This document shows positions 24,256-34,217 of a stretch of DNA of 64,000 nucleotides, in pieces (the stretch's first letter is position 1; each line of letters opens with the position of its first letter). Both the position numbers and the translations under genes were made by a program. The DNA comes from Castor canadensis. Its lineage: Eukaryota; Chordata; Mammalia; Rodentia; Castoridae. The notes below the pieces were generated by a model. The model saw only the letters and a list, made by a program, of their open reading frames with translations. It was not told the origin of the DNA and did not search any database. Location: contig NC_133397.1 of NCBI RefSeq assembly GCF_047511655.1, forward strand, positions 49,366,001 to 49,430,000, in the 5' to 3' direction.

Positions 24256-24785
24256 AGGTTAGTTGTTATGAAGGATTTGTGGAATCTTTAAAAGCAAATA
24301 GAGGCTGAATGTCAGGATGCAGGTTAAATGTAACACTTTTGGATAAAAGAGAGCTTTATCTCATTATTTTATATAAATCTACATTTTTTATTTTGTAAAT
24401 GTTTGTACCATAGAGAAAGTATAGACACCACACTGTTACAAAATGGTCATTTAAAACACATAAGCAAATATGTAAATGAACTCTGATCTAGTAGCACTTA
24501 AAGCTTGACAAGATCAGCAGAAAACACAAGTTCTAGAACAGTTTTTTATAGATGTTACTCAGAGCAGAACAATATTAAGATAACCTTGTTATTTTATAGA
24601 CATAGAGAATTTGATTTTAGTTTGATATGACCTCAAAAATCTTTTAGGCAGCTCTTAGATTATAGTCAGCTTTAACTTTGTCATATATTGAGGTTACCTA
24701 TCTATATCCTTTTCAGTAGTTTACTTTGTAACTTGTATTTTGAAATTAACTTTTATAGGAATTTTAAATTTAAATAAAACTGTCT
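24256..24785. other. AT-rich block inside the provirus, of unclear origin
   Basis: Base composition falls sharply against both flanks (long A/T runs such as ttatttt, taaaattta). No retroviral reading is recognisable on either strand. The plus-strand right end has 'tttaaataaaactgtctttt' at about 24768-24787, resembling a polyadenylation signal of a captured or inserted transcript. It sits where the front half of reverse transcriptase should be. It could be a later insertion, a recombinant replacement or very decayed pol. No target-site duplication is visible. Confidence 0.5.
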
Positions 24786-24789
24786 TTTC

Positions 24790-24964
24790 TTTTTTGGCTG
24801 GTGGAGGAGACCATCCATCCCCACCATGGAGATCTATGAAGGATAAAGCTTATCTCAAAAGCCAGGTAGCACCAAGTAGGTGATTGAGGCCTACCAGCTA
24901 CTTGGACGGTTACCCTGGGCTGCTCCGAGCTGATCTTGAAGGGGGCCAATGTTCCAGGGCTGCA
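24790..24964 (-). pseudogene. Gag-pol junction and protease N-terminal remnant
   Basis: Directly after the nucleocapsid reading, the minus strand continues through a TGA at about 24967-24965 into sequence resembling the start of a gammaretroviral protease. The catalytic D-T/S-G motif is not seen, because similarity is lost before it. The TGA could be the gag terminator or a mutated Trp codon; the sequence alone does not decide this. Confidence 0.6.
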
Positions 24965-25947
24965 TCAGTCTTCTGCTGCCAGGCCCAAGAGGTCTGTGAA
25001 GCCTTCACTCTGTTGAGAGTGGGAGTGGGAGACTGACCTACCTTGCAGAGACAAAGGGGGCAGTCGTCCCCCAGTGTCCATTCTGGCCACTGGTCCTGGT
25101 GGCAGGCGAGGTGAAGGGCAGTGTTTTGCCCAGTGTCCTATCTGGTTGCACTTGAAGCAGGCACCTGGAGGTGTGCATTGTTGTCCGGCCGGTCTGGAAG
25201 TTGGGGGAGGTAGCCTCAGGGCAGCCGTCAAAAGCTAGGCCTTTCACTGGCCTCATCTCAGTTATTAAATACCTTAAATGCCATTTTCACAAGATCTCCC
25301 TGGGAGATTTGAGGGCCATCCTCTGCCTGTTTAAGTTTTCTTTGAATATTAGGGAAGGATTGGAAAATTTAATATAGGAGGCTGAGTCATTAGAGAAGGA
25401 GCCAAGTCTCTTTTCAGTTTGGGAGAGGTCAGTCATGGAAAAGGGCACATGAACTCTGATACTGCCATCAGCTCCTGCCACCTCCCAGAGTGGGTAGAGA
25501 TGGGCTGGGCATGCTTGGGAGGAGGTATGGGAGTGGGCATGGGATGCAGGTGGGGAGGAGAAGGGTGAAGGTGTAGCAGGGGCTGAGGGCAAGGCTGGCA
25601 GTGTTGGCTCCTGAGGAGCTGATGGCTCAGGGTCAATTGTGACCACTGTAGAAGACGAATTGGGTGGCAGATGTTTGGGAGAGACAGCAGGGGTGGAAGA
25701 AGGGGGGTCTGAGTCATGGAAGGATGGGGTGGGAGAAGAGATTGATGTAGAGGACTGGCAGGAGGAGTTGAAAGGTGGGCAGAGAGAGCTCACCTTTAGA
25801 GTTTAGTGGGAGGGAGAGACACAGACTTTTGATGGGGTTTGTCACTGGCAAGGAGGATTTGAACAGCATTACAAGATTGGAGCAGGGAGGGTTGAGAGCA
25901 GAGAGAAAGGAAAGCTTGGACAAATGGAATTTCAGATCACTTGCCAT
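24965..25947 (-). pseudogene. Broken retroviral gag remnant with intact zinc-knuckle motif
   Basis: Three minus-strand frames make up the remnant. The piece at 25947-25714 is matrix-like. The piece at 25793-25287 is a proline/serine-rich p12-like stretch followed by the start of capsid. The piece at 25231-24965 is nucleocapsid, with a perfect C-x2-C-x4-H-x4-C zinc knuckle at 25159-25118. A single knuckle is the gammaretroviral arrangement. Capsid is far too short: after its N-terminal block the reading jumps within about 60 residues to sequence near nucleocapsid, so most of capsid, including the major homology region, is absent. At least two frameshifts separate the pieces. Confidence 0.8.
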
Positions 25948-26171
25948 TGCGGTGGCAGAAATTAAGATCTAGAAATGTGTGAAAATCAGAAGCACCGTTT
26001 TCAGGCCATTGTGAATGATTGTCTTACTTGTACTGAGGCCAAATGGTGTTGCAGTCATAGATCAATTGCTTCAGTTTTATATTGTTTTGGAGACCAAGGA
26101 GGGTGCAAAGAAGGCATCCCAGTGGACACGTCTAATGTAGAGTGGGAGGTCTCCATAATGTAGAACAAAAA

Positions 26172-26206
<35 letters not shown>
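26172..26206. repeat. (GA)n microsatellite in the proviral leader
   Basis: This pure AG run is (CT)n on the proviral sense strand. It lies between the primer-binding site and gag. A second, imperfect CT-rich tract is present at about 26395-26425. Confidence 0.9.
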
Positions 26207-26207
<1 letters not shown>

Positions 26208-26350
26208 ATGAGGCAGGTGCCTTGGTGAGTTTACCCTTCAGGCCAATATAGATCTAGGTCAAGATCTAGCCTCCCTTACATGACTCAGGCAAGGAGAGCA
26301 GAATCATCCAGTTGCCATTTGGTCAAAGTAAGCTGGAGGGGCTATTGAGC

Positions 26351-26357
26351 TCTCACC
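26351..26357 (-). promoter_or_regulatory. Candidate proviral splice donor
   Basis: On the minus strand the leader reads ctagg|gtgaga, a reasonable match to the 5' splice-site consensus. It lies about 130 nt downstream of the primer-binding site, where gammaretroviruses place the donor used for env mRNA. Use is inferred only. Confidence 0.4.
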
Positions 26358-26486
26358 CTAGGCGGAGGAAAGGAAAACAAGGAGGGAGAGCAAGAGAGAG
26401 GGAGTGAGAGAGAGAGTGGGAGTGTCACCCTAACGGGTTCCCAAGGGCAGGTGTTGCCGGCTTGGTCTTCGTGTCCTGTTAACTTC

Positions 26487-26504
26487 TCCCGGGTCTCAGC
26501 ACCA
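26487..26504 (-). other. Retroviral primer-binding site, tRNA-Phe type
   Basis: The 18 nt next to the 5' LTR, separated from it by 2 nt, read tggtgctgagacccggga on the minus strand. The complement ends in ...CACCA, as a tRNA 3' end does. It matches the 3' end of mammalian tRNA-Phe with two differences, both transitions, one consistent with CpG decay. Pro, Gly, Lys and Arg primers fit clearly worse. The position confirms which LTR is 5'. Confidence 0.8.
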
Positions 26505-26506
26505 GA

Positions 26507-26900
26507 TGTAAGGTACTGCCAAATAAAGACCACGCCATATGTGGAAAGGAAAGATTTATTAGTCCAGACCACAGGGCCGTCACTCTCAGGTTCAGAGTGA
26601 GACAGCTTGGCTGAATTGGGTAGTGGGCTTTATAGGAGGGGCCAAGCTATGGGGGAAGGAGAGAGTGTCTGGTCTCTGACTATCTGTGATCACCAGATAG
26701 AACAGGTTGACATACCTGGCTAGTTGAGTAACTGGAAGTTCCTGAGTTGTTTTGCAAGCCGAGAAACAAGCAGGCAGGGAGAAACAAGCAGGCAGGTAGA
26801 AACAAGCAGGGGAGAAACAAGTGGTCATAAATCAGGGAGTTTGGTTTCAGTGTTAGCCTCAGGACCTTCCACCTGCCACAAGAATGCCAGGGACCTAAGA
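26507..26900 (-). repeat. Proviral 5' LTR
   Basis: On the plus strand it begins TGTAAGG and ends CCTAAGA, where the final CA has become GA. The sense (minus) strand has a TATAAAG box at 26634-26628 and an AATAAA at 26560-26555, giving a normal U3-R-U5 layout. U3 contains three to four imperfect 18-bp direct repeats (agaaacaagcaggcaggg type) at about 26762-26822, against about two in the 3' LTR. Placed upstream of TATA, they sit where gammaretroviral enhancer repeats lie. Confidence 0.9.
26628..26634 (-). promoter_or_regulatory. TATA box of the proviral 5' LTR
   Basis: TATAAAG on the minus strand lies about 70 nt upstream of the AATAAA at 26560-26555. The same box is conserved in the 3' LTR (ctttata at about 21762-21768). 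Activity today is unknown. Confidence 0.65.
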
Positions 26901-26909
26901 GACCACTGG

Positions 26910-27250
26910 TGTTAGTCAGGGTTCTCCAAAAGCAATAAAATGTGTACATATACAGAAAGATATCTATTTTTAAGAAGTTGATTATTAAAAGGCATCCATT
27001 TTAAGAATGTGATTGTGGAGGCTGGCAAGCCCAAAATGTGCAGGGTGAGATGGAAGGCTGGAGACCTAGGAAAGAGTAGATGCTGCAGTTCAAATAGAAA
27101 GATCACCTACCAAATTCCTTCTTGCTCAGGAAAGTTCAATCTTTTGCTCCTATTCCTGCTTTCAAGTGATTGGAGGAGGCCTACCCACTGTCTCCACTGA
27201 CTTAATTGCTAATCTTACCAAAAGTTTGGAAGGACCACCTCATCTGCAAA
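26910..27250 (-). repeat. MLT2-like ERVL LTR, partial
   Basis: On the plus strand it opens with tgttagtcagggttctccaa, then 'gattgtggaggctggcaagc', 'tggaaggctggagaccta' and 'gattggaggaggcctaccc'. Reverse-complemented, these are blocks I recognise from MLT2-type ERVL LTRs. The same family occurs at 54832-55494. The provirus integrated a few bases outside its left edge. The right part is lost or too decayed to follow. Confidence 0.6.
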
Positions 27251-29175
27251 TCACCCCAGGGTTTCTAAGTCTTGCTGAGAGCTCCAGTGAGCCTCTTCTA
27301 TTGAGCAAGGATTTGGATGGAAGACACCTGTGGTGGGAGCAATAAAATGTTCTCTTGCTTGCACCCTTTCAGATAATGGTGTTGCATTTTATCTGTGATA
27401 GAAGTTTTAATTTTGTTGACCATCATGGCCTTAATTATCATTGTTAGGTATACTTTAGGCAGGTTTTTCTTTTCTATAAACCACTGAATTCTCTTTTCTT
27501 AAAGTATTTACTTTAGAAAGTTTGCAATTATAAACTATTTCTCTGCCCCTTTGAAATGTGTGTAAATCCTCCTGCCTGTTTTACAACCAAGGAGCTCTCT
27601 CTCTCTAGGACCTGAGAATCATCCCTTTGAAATGTAATCATCAAGGAAGACAGAACCCTATCTCCCCAGTCTCTTTGGGTAGAAAAAGAGCTGAACATGA
27701 ATAGGAACAAATTATCAAACACAGATGTCTGAATCAAAGAGAAAAACATTTGCAAACTCAACAATAACTTAATGTGCTCAATGCATTTCATTTCAATGAA
27801 GTTGAGCTCGGTCTTTCTCTCCAATCATAATAACTTGAGTAAAGTCTTCCTTGCCCATTAAACTTTGTCTGGTACACATTTACATTGACCACATTTTTTA
27901 AGTAACTCTTCAACTTCCTAATTGGAAATGATGGTGATTTCAGGTAACTGAATGAATCAGAAATCAAATTTTGAGCAGTTTTTTGGTTTTTGGTGATAGA
28001 ATGGTTATATCGAGCTTTCTTAATTTTTCAAGGAGAAACAGGACATACTATCATTATGGGGTGACATGCAAGGAAAGCAATGCTTTTACTCAGGCTTTCA
28101 GCAATAGATGGTTTTAAACCTTCTTACCCCAAAATATCTCAAGGCACTAGCCAGAAAGTTCCTACTTTAAAATTGATTTCTCCTGTTAATCTGTTTAATG
28201 TTTATCTTTTCAGTATCAGTTAAAATTAAAAATTAATTTTGGTGATTTTCATATGTCAAAAATGTAAGAATAAAGGAGACAACACAGCCAGCAAAAGCAA
28301 GACCTGTATAGAGTTTAGAAAGAATGTGAGAAGTTATTTAAACTATATTCTTCAAGTTTAGACAGAGTCATAAAGAGTTACAGGATATATAATTTTTGCT
28401 TATGACTTCCTATATTGCTACTCAGTCCATTTTCATTTTGATCTGCACTTACCACTACTCTTCTCCTGAAATCTGATAGGTTATTTCTGTAAAATAATGA
28501 TCAAGAAACAATGGGTAGTTGCCAACCTAAAACAAATACCTCTTCAAAGGCAGAATACAATTTTTTTCTTCAATATCATTTTCATAGCATCCAGTCTCGG
28601 TACTGTGCAAGTATTTGTTTTGCAAAGTTGCCAAAATACTCAGGATGTGTCAGCAGACGTTTAGTTAATTATTTTTAAACAAATCGGTGTTTTCATAAAT
28701 TGCTTTTGTACTCAAGAGAGTCTTCAAAGTCTATCTGGAGAAATCTTTATTATTTTCTAATCATTTTAGTTTTGAAATCCTTTCTTTCTGGCTAAGTGAC
28801 CATTAAAACCATTAGTATTTGAATAATGTACGTAAAGTATTATAGAAATATGTAAAATTGTATGAGTATTTCTCATTTTCTGTGTTACTGATACGAAATG
28901 AAAATGCTGTTTATTGCAAGACATTTTCTGCTAAGAGATGTCTTCTTGTCAGAGAAGTCACACTTGACTTTTAGTTGTCCCTCCCTCCCTTCTTCCTACT
29001 TTAAGTGGCCTCAGAAATGATCTTACTCTCTACCCTGTGCTAGGTTCAGGGTGTATATGTACCATTTTCCTTTCACTGAAGTGTAATATGCCCTACCTAC
29101 TACCAAAAAGACCTTTAGAATTAGCCAATCTGTATAATTCTGAAGAATTAACAAATATGAAATTTTATTTACTTA
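27251..29175. other. Non-genic stretch, nothing recognised
   Basis: The minus-strand frame at 27528-27824 has no recognisable domain or codon pattern and is treated as chance. No repeat I can name. Confidence 0.5.
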
Positions 29176-29251
29176 TGTAGTGCTGGGAATCAAACTCAGG
29201 CACCTGAGCAAGCTAAGCAAGTGTTTTACCACTTCTCCTCATCCCCAGCCC
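29176..29251 (-). repeat. ID-type SINE
   Basis: The plus-strand view 'agtgctgggaatcaaactca...ccacttctcctcatccccag' is the reverse complement of a classical ID tRNA-like body. A T-rich edge at its left corresponds to the A tail. Confidence 0.8.
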
Positions 29252-30354
29252 ATAGAAAATGAATTTAAGTCTTGAACTAACAATAGTGATTTTGACAGTT
29301 CTTTATTCAGCTGTGATGATTTTGGTCATTCTAATTGGGAGAGTTGATCTGTACTTTCACTCTATCTTTGTGGAATAGTAATTGACCTGAGTACCAGTTC
29401 TTTCCAATTAAATATATTGGTAGAGTGTTTCTGTTCTCACTCAGTCTATGGAGGATTATGTTTTTTATAAGTTTTCAAATTGAAAAAATCTTAAAGATAT
29501 TTTCAAAATGGATGCAAACTTGTTCTTAGGTTTCTATAGTGTGAATGGATTAAAAAACCCTAATAAATGGATTCTAATTTAATATAGCTTTAAGTGAAAA
29601 CAGAAACCATTTCTCAAACACTTAACACACCATCTGATATGATACTAGCTGTTATGGGGCTACTTTAAAAAAAGTGCATTCTAGTTGTGCAGTGAAATTT
29701 GTTCATAAATGGTGACAATTTAAGGAGGCATCTAAGCTATATTAAGCAGGACCAAACTGTATTAACAAAATTTAGAGGTTATGATAATTTTTGTCTCTTC
29801 GTAAGTAAGGCTTGGGGGAGTAATGAAAACCTTTAAAAAGTAGGGTCAGGTTTGCTTCAGAGGAAGTGGTAGAGATAGGATGCATTTTCAGAAACACACA
29901 AGGCAGTAACTTCCTCAGGCAGATCTTCATTGATTTATTCAGAATCTTTATGTCTGTTGAAACTTTGGCTTATCTGACTTAAAGGGCATTCTAGCCAGAC
30001 TGAATCTTTAGTTTGAGAAAACTGATTTTAGCTAGTAATCTAAAATGTTACTTTCTGAACAGGATTACAAATTTCACCAGCTCCATAGCCACTACATTTT
30101 TGTTGGCAGCGGATTGTGGGCTTGAGTGTGAGAGGACAGTGAAGTCATATGAGGGTAGGGAATTAGAGGTCAATGCAAAGATGACATGATTCAGAGGCTT
30201 TGAAATTCTAAAGAAAAACATCATTCTTGAATGCTACATAACCACATAGCTTTAAATAGGAAATGCCAGGTTGAAATTTGAATGAGGAAGAAAAGCAGCA
30301 TAAGTATTTTGAGGATAGAGAATAGAGACTGTTGGATCTTAAATTGTCTGTATT

Positions 30355-30935
30355 TACATTTTGAAATATTTTTAGATTTATAAAAAATTTACAAAAACAA
30401 TATGGAACATTCAGATATACCCTCCATTCAGATTAGCCTAATGTTAACAATTTATAGAACCACAGTACAATGATGATGATCAGAAAATTGACATCAATAC
30501 ATTATTAACTAAACTACAGAATGTATTAGCAGTGCCATTTTTCTCTTCCAGGATTCAGTCCAAAATCCTGCATTGCATTAGCTGTTGTGTCCCTTTAGTT
30601 TTCTACCATCTGTGTTAATTCTTCATTTTTGCTTGTCCTACATGACCTTAATGTTTTTGTGAGTCCTAGTCAATTATTTTTAGACTAACAGGATGACAAT
30701 TTGGCATTATACTGATGCTTTCTCATGGTGATACGTGATGTGGTGCATTTTTGGAGGGAATATCCCTTATTTGATTTTATGTCTAATTTCAGGGCATGTA
30801 CTGACACTGACATGTCTTCTTACTGGTAATGTTAGCCATAAACATTTGGTTAGCATTCATTTCCAGTTTTTTCCTTTGTAAGGGGTGCTCTATTTTTCCC
30901 TTTATAACTGATAAATTTCTTGGGGCAGCTTTTTT
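30355..30935 (-). repeat. Old L1 (L1M/HAL1-like) 3' region
   Basis: The plus-strand series 'tttatagaaccacagtacaa', 'ttctaccatctgtgttaatt', 'tttctcatggtgatacgtga', 'ttcttactggtaatgttagc' and 'ctctatttttcccttt' matches, in order, the antisense of an old L1 3' region found across eutherians. No open frame remains. Confidence 0.55.
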
Positions 30936-30940
30936 GGGTC

Positions 30941-31253
30941 GTGGTGACACTGGGGTTTAAATTCAAGGCCTTGTACTTGCTAATCAAGTGCTCTACCACT
31001 TGAACAATACTTCTAGGATAGGACACTTTTCAGATAGGATCTCATGTTTTTGCCTGGGGCCAGTCTTGAACTTCAAACTTCCTGTCTATGCTTCTTGAGT
31101 AGCTGGTATAACAGACATGGGTCACCTGTCCAACTTATTTTTTGAGATGGGGTATTGCTAACGTTCTGTCTGGGCTAGTCTTGAATCATGATTTTCCTGA
31201 TCTCCACGTTCTGAGTAGCTGGGATTATGGACTTAGGTCACAATATCTGGCCA
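30941..31253 (-). repeat. Trimeric composite SINE (B1-B1-ID)
   Basis: In plus-strand view, the ID unit (cactggggtttaaattcaag) lies at 30941-31015. A first B1-like unit, ending 'gagtagctggtataacagac', lies at about 31020-31135. A second B1-like unit, ending 'gagtagctgggattatggac', lies at about 31137-31253. Repetition of the B1 'gagtagctgg' block shows that two 7SL-derived modules are present. On the sense strand the order is B1, B1, ID. Confidence 0.75.
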
Positions 31254-31483
31254 AATATTTTGAAACTATGGAAAAATCACCTTTTTCTGGAAAATTTGCC
31301 CATCAATTTTAGCATCTGTCATTTCTATAATGCTAATAGTTTTTAAAAAACCTCATTACTATTGATATGTATGTTAATTGGTTCTCCCCCAAATTAAACA
31401 TCTAGTTAACTTTTATATATGAGACAGTAATAACAATACAGCTTTGAAAGACTTATTGATGCATTAATGTACTAAACATTTTG

Positions 31484-31786
31484 CAGTACCAGGATTTGAA
31501 CCCATGGCTTCACACTTGCAAGGCAAGTGTTTTACCACTTGAGCCATTCCTCTAGTCAATTGTGCTCTGGTTATTTTTGAGATAGAGTCACACTTTATGC
31601 ACTGGCTGGCCTGTACTTCAATCTTCCTACTTATGCTTCCTGACAGGCAAGCTCTACCATGCCCAGGTACTGGCTGATATGGTTTCTCAGCAACTTTTTG
31701 CTTTTGCTGTCATTGAACAGCAATCCTCCCAATCTCTACCTCCTGAGTATCTAGGATTACAAGTGTAAGCTACCAGCTCCCAGCTT
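31484..31786 (-). repeat. Trimeric composite SINE (B1-B1-ID), diverged
   Basis: It has the same three-part layout as 30941-31253: ID unit (cagtaccaggatttgaaccc), first B1-like unit (ctggctggcctgtacttcaa), second B1-like unit (ctcctgagtatctaggatta). It shows independent decay, so the composite existed before both copies were inserted. Confidence 0.7.
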
Positions 31787-32365
31787 CACTAAATCTCAAA
31801 GTAAAAATTTCCATTTTTCCTTTATCAGCTGGCTCTGAAGTTCCCCATTTCATAGCAATCAGAGGATAGCTATTTTTAGTAAGAAAGGATTTCATTTCTG
31901 TAATATATCTAACTTTTTTTTTTGCAAATAACCTATTTTGGGTCTTTTAACTCACCAATAATTTATCTTACACTCTAAATGGTAGAACTCCAAATCTTCC
32001 TCTGAATTAAAAGAAAAAAATGAGATAATTACATCTGATAGAGACACAAAATGGCCAGATAGTAAGTACTTTCTTAGACAGTCCTATGGCTAAATGCTCT
32101 TTCTAATATCTTACTTCCAAGGAGGACCAAGAAACCGAAGAGAGAGACTTATGTCTCAATATACAACATGTGGACCTATATCAAGCAATTAAAAGTAAAA
32201 CAATAAAAAAAAGAACTCTTAGAAATTTGTACCCAAGTCTTCCTTTATCTTCCCTGGAATTGTCTGAAGCCACCTATATTGCTTCTCTACTCCTGTCAGT
32301 TGTTTTGTCAAAACTCTATCTTTCAAGTATTTATCTCTTTCATTTCATACTAGAGATAGCAAGTA

Positions 32366-32490
32366 AAATCAGTGGCTTCCAATTCAGCTGCCCATTGGAT
32401 CACCTGGGGACTTAAAAAAAATCAGTGAAGTAGGGGATTTCTATGTAAATGAGGACAGTAGGACTGCACATTTACCTAACTCCCAACATT
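32366..32490 (+). repeat. Possible MER20-like hAT remnant
   Basis: The blocks 'tggatcacctggggactta', 'agtaggggatttct' and 'ctgcacatttacctaactcc' fit the order of MER20-type elements (short hAT-Charlie derivatives). The ends are not clear, so this is a tentative call. Confidence 0.4.
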
Positions 32491-32764
32491 TTCTTTCTAA
32501 ATTATAAGAAACTACAAGGTATGCTTTGATCATGCTCTGAATTCTGTATGTTCAAACAGTGAGTAGTTATGCAGCAAATATCACCTGTTTAGAAACATAT
32601 TCTAACAACTGTGTTTCTTAACACACCCAAACATCTCTCTCTCTCCAAAAGTTATTTACAAGAAAATCTTGTTCTTACTATTTACCCAAATTCACATTTT
32701 GTAAGAAGGAAATGTTTAAGGTATGTTAATAACAGAGTTTACTGCTCTTTAGTCTCTTTTCTTA

Positions 32765-33660
32765 CTTTTTTAACCTTAAGGTGAGATATAAATATGGTAA
32801 GCTGTACATTTTAAATGTGCAATATACCTTTGTCAAGGAGGCATATTCATGTAACCCACTTCCATATGAATATAGACAATACAAAAAAAATAAATGCCCC
32901 TGGTAGCTATCCCACTCAATCCTCTCACCTCTGAGACGGCCATTATTATTACTACTTTTTTTCAGCATGGAGGAAACTTGCCTATTCTAGAAGTTCATAA
33001 ATACAAAATCATACAGTTAGTACTATTTTCTTTCTGTCTGATTCTGCTCAGCAGAAATCTGGGGTATTTATTCACATCTCTGAATAGCATTTGTTCTTCC
33101 CTTTTTATTTTTAAGTAATATTGAATTTTAATTATCTTTCTTAATTTTCATATCTATTAAGTTGAGAGACCTTTGAGTTGTATCCAGTTTGAGGTTACTA
33201 TGAATAAAGCCTCAAAGACAGTCCTATGCAAATTTTCTTGCTTATTTGTTTTTATGGACATTTGTTTTCATTTTTGTTGGGAATTTTGGGATCATATAGT
33301 ATGTTCAGCATGACAGAAATTGCCAAATAGTTTGCCAAAGTAGTATGACTATTTTTATGTTCCTACTATTGCTAGAGTTTCTATTTCTATAAACTTTTGC
33401 CAACATATATAATTGATAGTTAATTTAAATTTATCTTTTCTTTTTGGTATATAATGATACCATACTGTGTTTTAATAATAACTGATGATGTACATTGTGC
33501 TTTTTGGTTATTCATTTATCTTCTTTTAAATTGAGTGTTTAAGTCTTCATAATTTTTATTGTTGAATTGTAGGAGTGTGTAATATAGTCTCAATTCAAGT
33601 TCGTTTTTAGATACATGTTTTTCTAAATGTTTTCTACCAGTTATTTACAAATTTATGTTG
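32765..33660 (-). repeat. Old L1 3' ORF2/UTR fragment
   Basis: From about 33175 the plus strand reads as antisense L1 ORF2 C-terminal region (gtatccagtttgaggttact, tgccaaatagtttgccaaag, ttatttgtttttatggac). It is preceded by 3'-UTR-like sequence (tttttaaccttaaggtgaga ... tacatttaaatgtgcaat type). It is far more decayed than the L1 at 34218-36205 and belongs to an older lineage. Confidence 0.6.
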
Positions 33661-34217
33661 TTGTAGTATAAATGTTTAGACTTATTCATGATTGTATATC
33701 ACAACTCTACTTGAACTATCTGAAACAAAAGATTGTGGGCCTTAGGAATTTATTATGAGAATATACTAATATATTAGAGACTTAAACAAGGAGAAATATT
33801 ATTAAAACTCAGGAAAGAATCGTAGTAATAAATGTTGCAAAGTAAAAATCATTCTCCTTTTTCTGTCATCATATTTCTTTCTCTGACTTTCTTTTCTGCT
33901 TCCCTCCTCCATTTTTAAGGAGGATTACTTTGGACATAACCAGATATCCTAGGAGATTATCAGTTTTTTACAATCTTACCTGCAGTGGGAATTTTAATTA
34001 TCTTTTTCCAAGTAGCCTGACACATATAGATTCCAAGAATTAAGATATGGATATTTGGGAAAACGCATTACTCTGTTTACAACAAATGAATTTCTATTCT
34101 CTAAGATAAGAATGCTAATAAAAATGCCTCAAATACATAATGGGTAGTAGTAATGATAACTGTATTCAGCTTAATGGTTTTTGATACTACCTTTAGACTA
34201 TGAGAAAGAACTCTCTC

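Larger units (their letters stand above)
21641..26900 (-). mobile_element. Gammaretrovirus-like endogenous provirus, internally deleted, minus strand
   Basis: Two direct LTRs (21641-22015 and 26507-26900) enclose about 4.5 kb with broken gag, pol and env in the correct retroviral order on the minus strand. A 5-bp target-site duplication, gacca, lies at 21636-21640 and 26901-26905. The primer-binding site (26487-26504) best fits tRNA-Phe, which is the naming feature of the ERV-F group of class I elements; group membership is inference. The internal region is about half the usual length of 7-8 kb: most of capsid, reverse transcriptase, RNase H and integrase are missing. Every remaining frame is interrupted. 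The LTRs differ at roughly 40 of about 360 aligned positions by eye, so the insertion is old. Confidence 0.9.

Noticed and set aside
26172..26206. Polypurine tract of the provirus
   Set aside because: It is on the wrong side (leader, next to the 5' LTR), and on the sense strand it is CT, not purine. It is a microsatellite.
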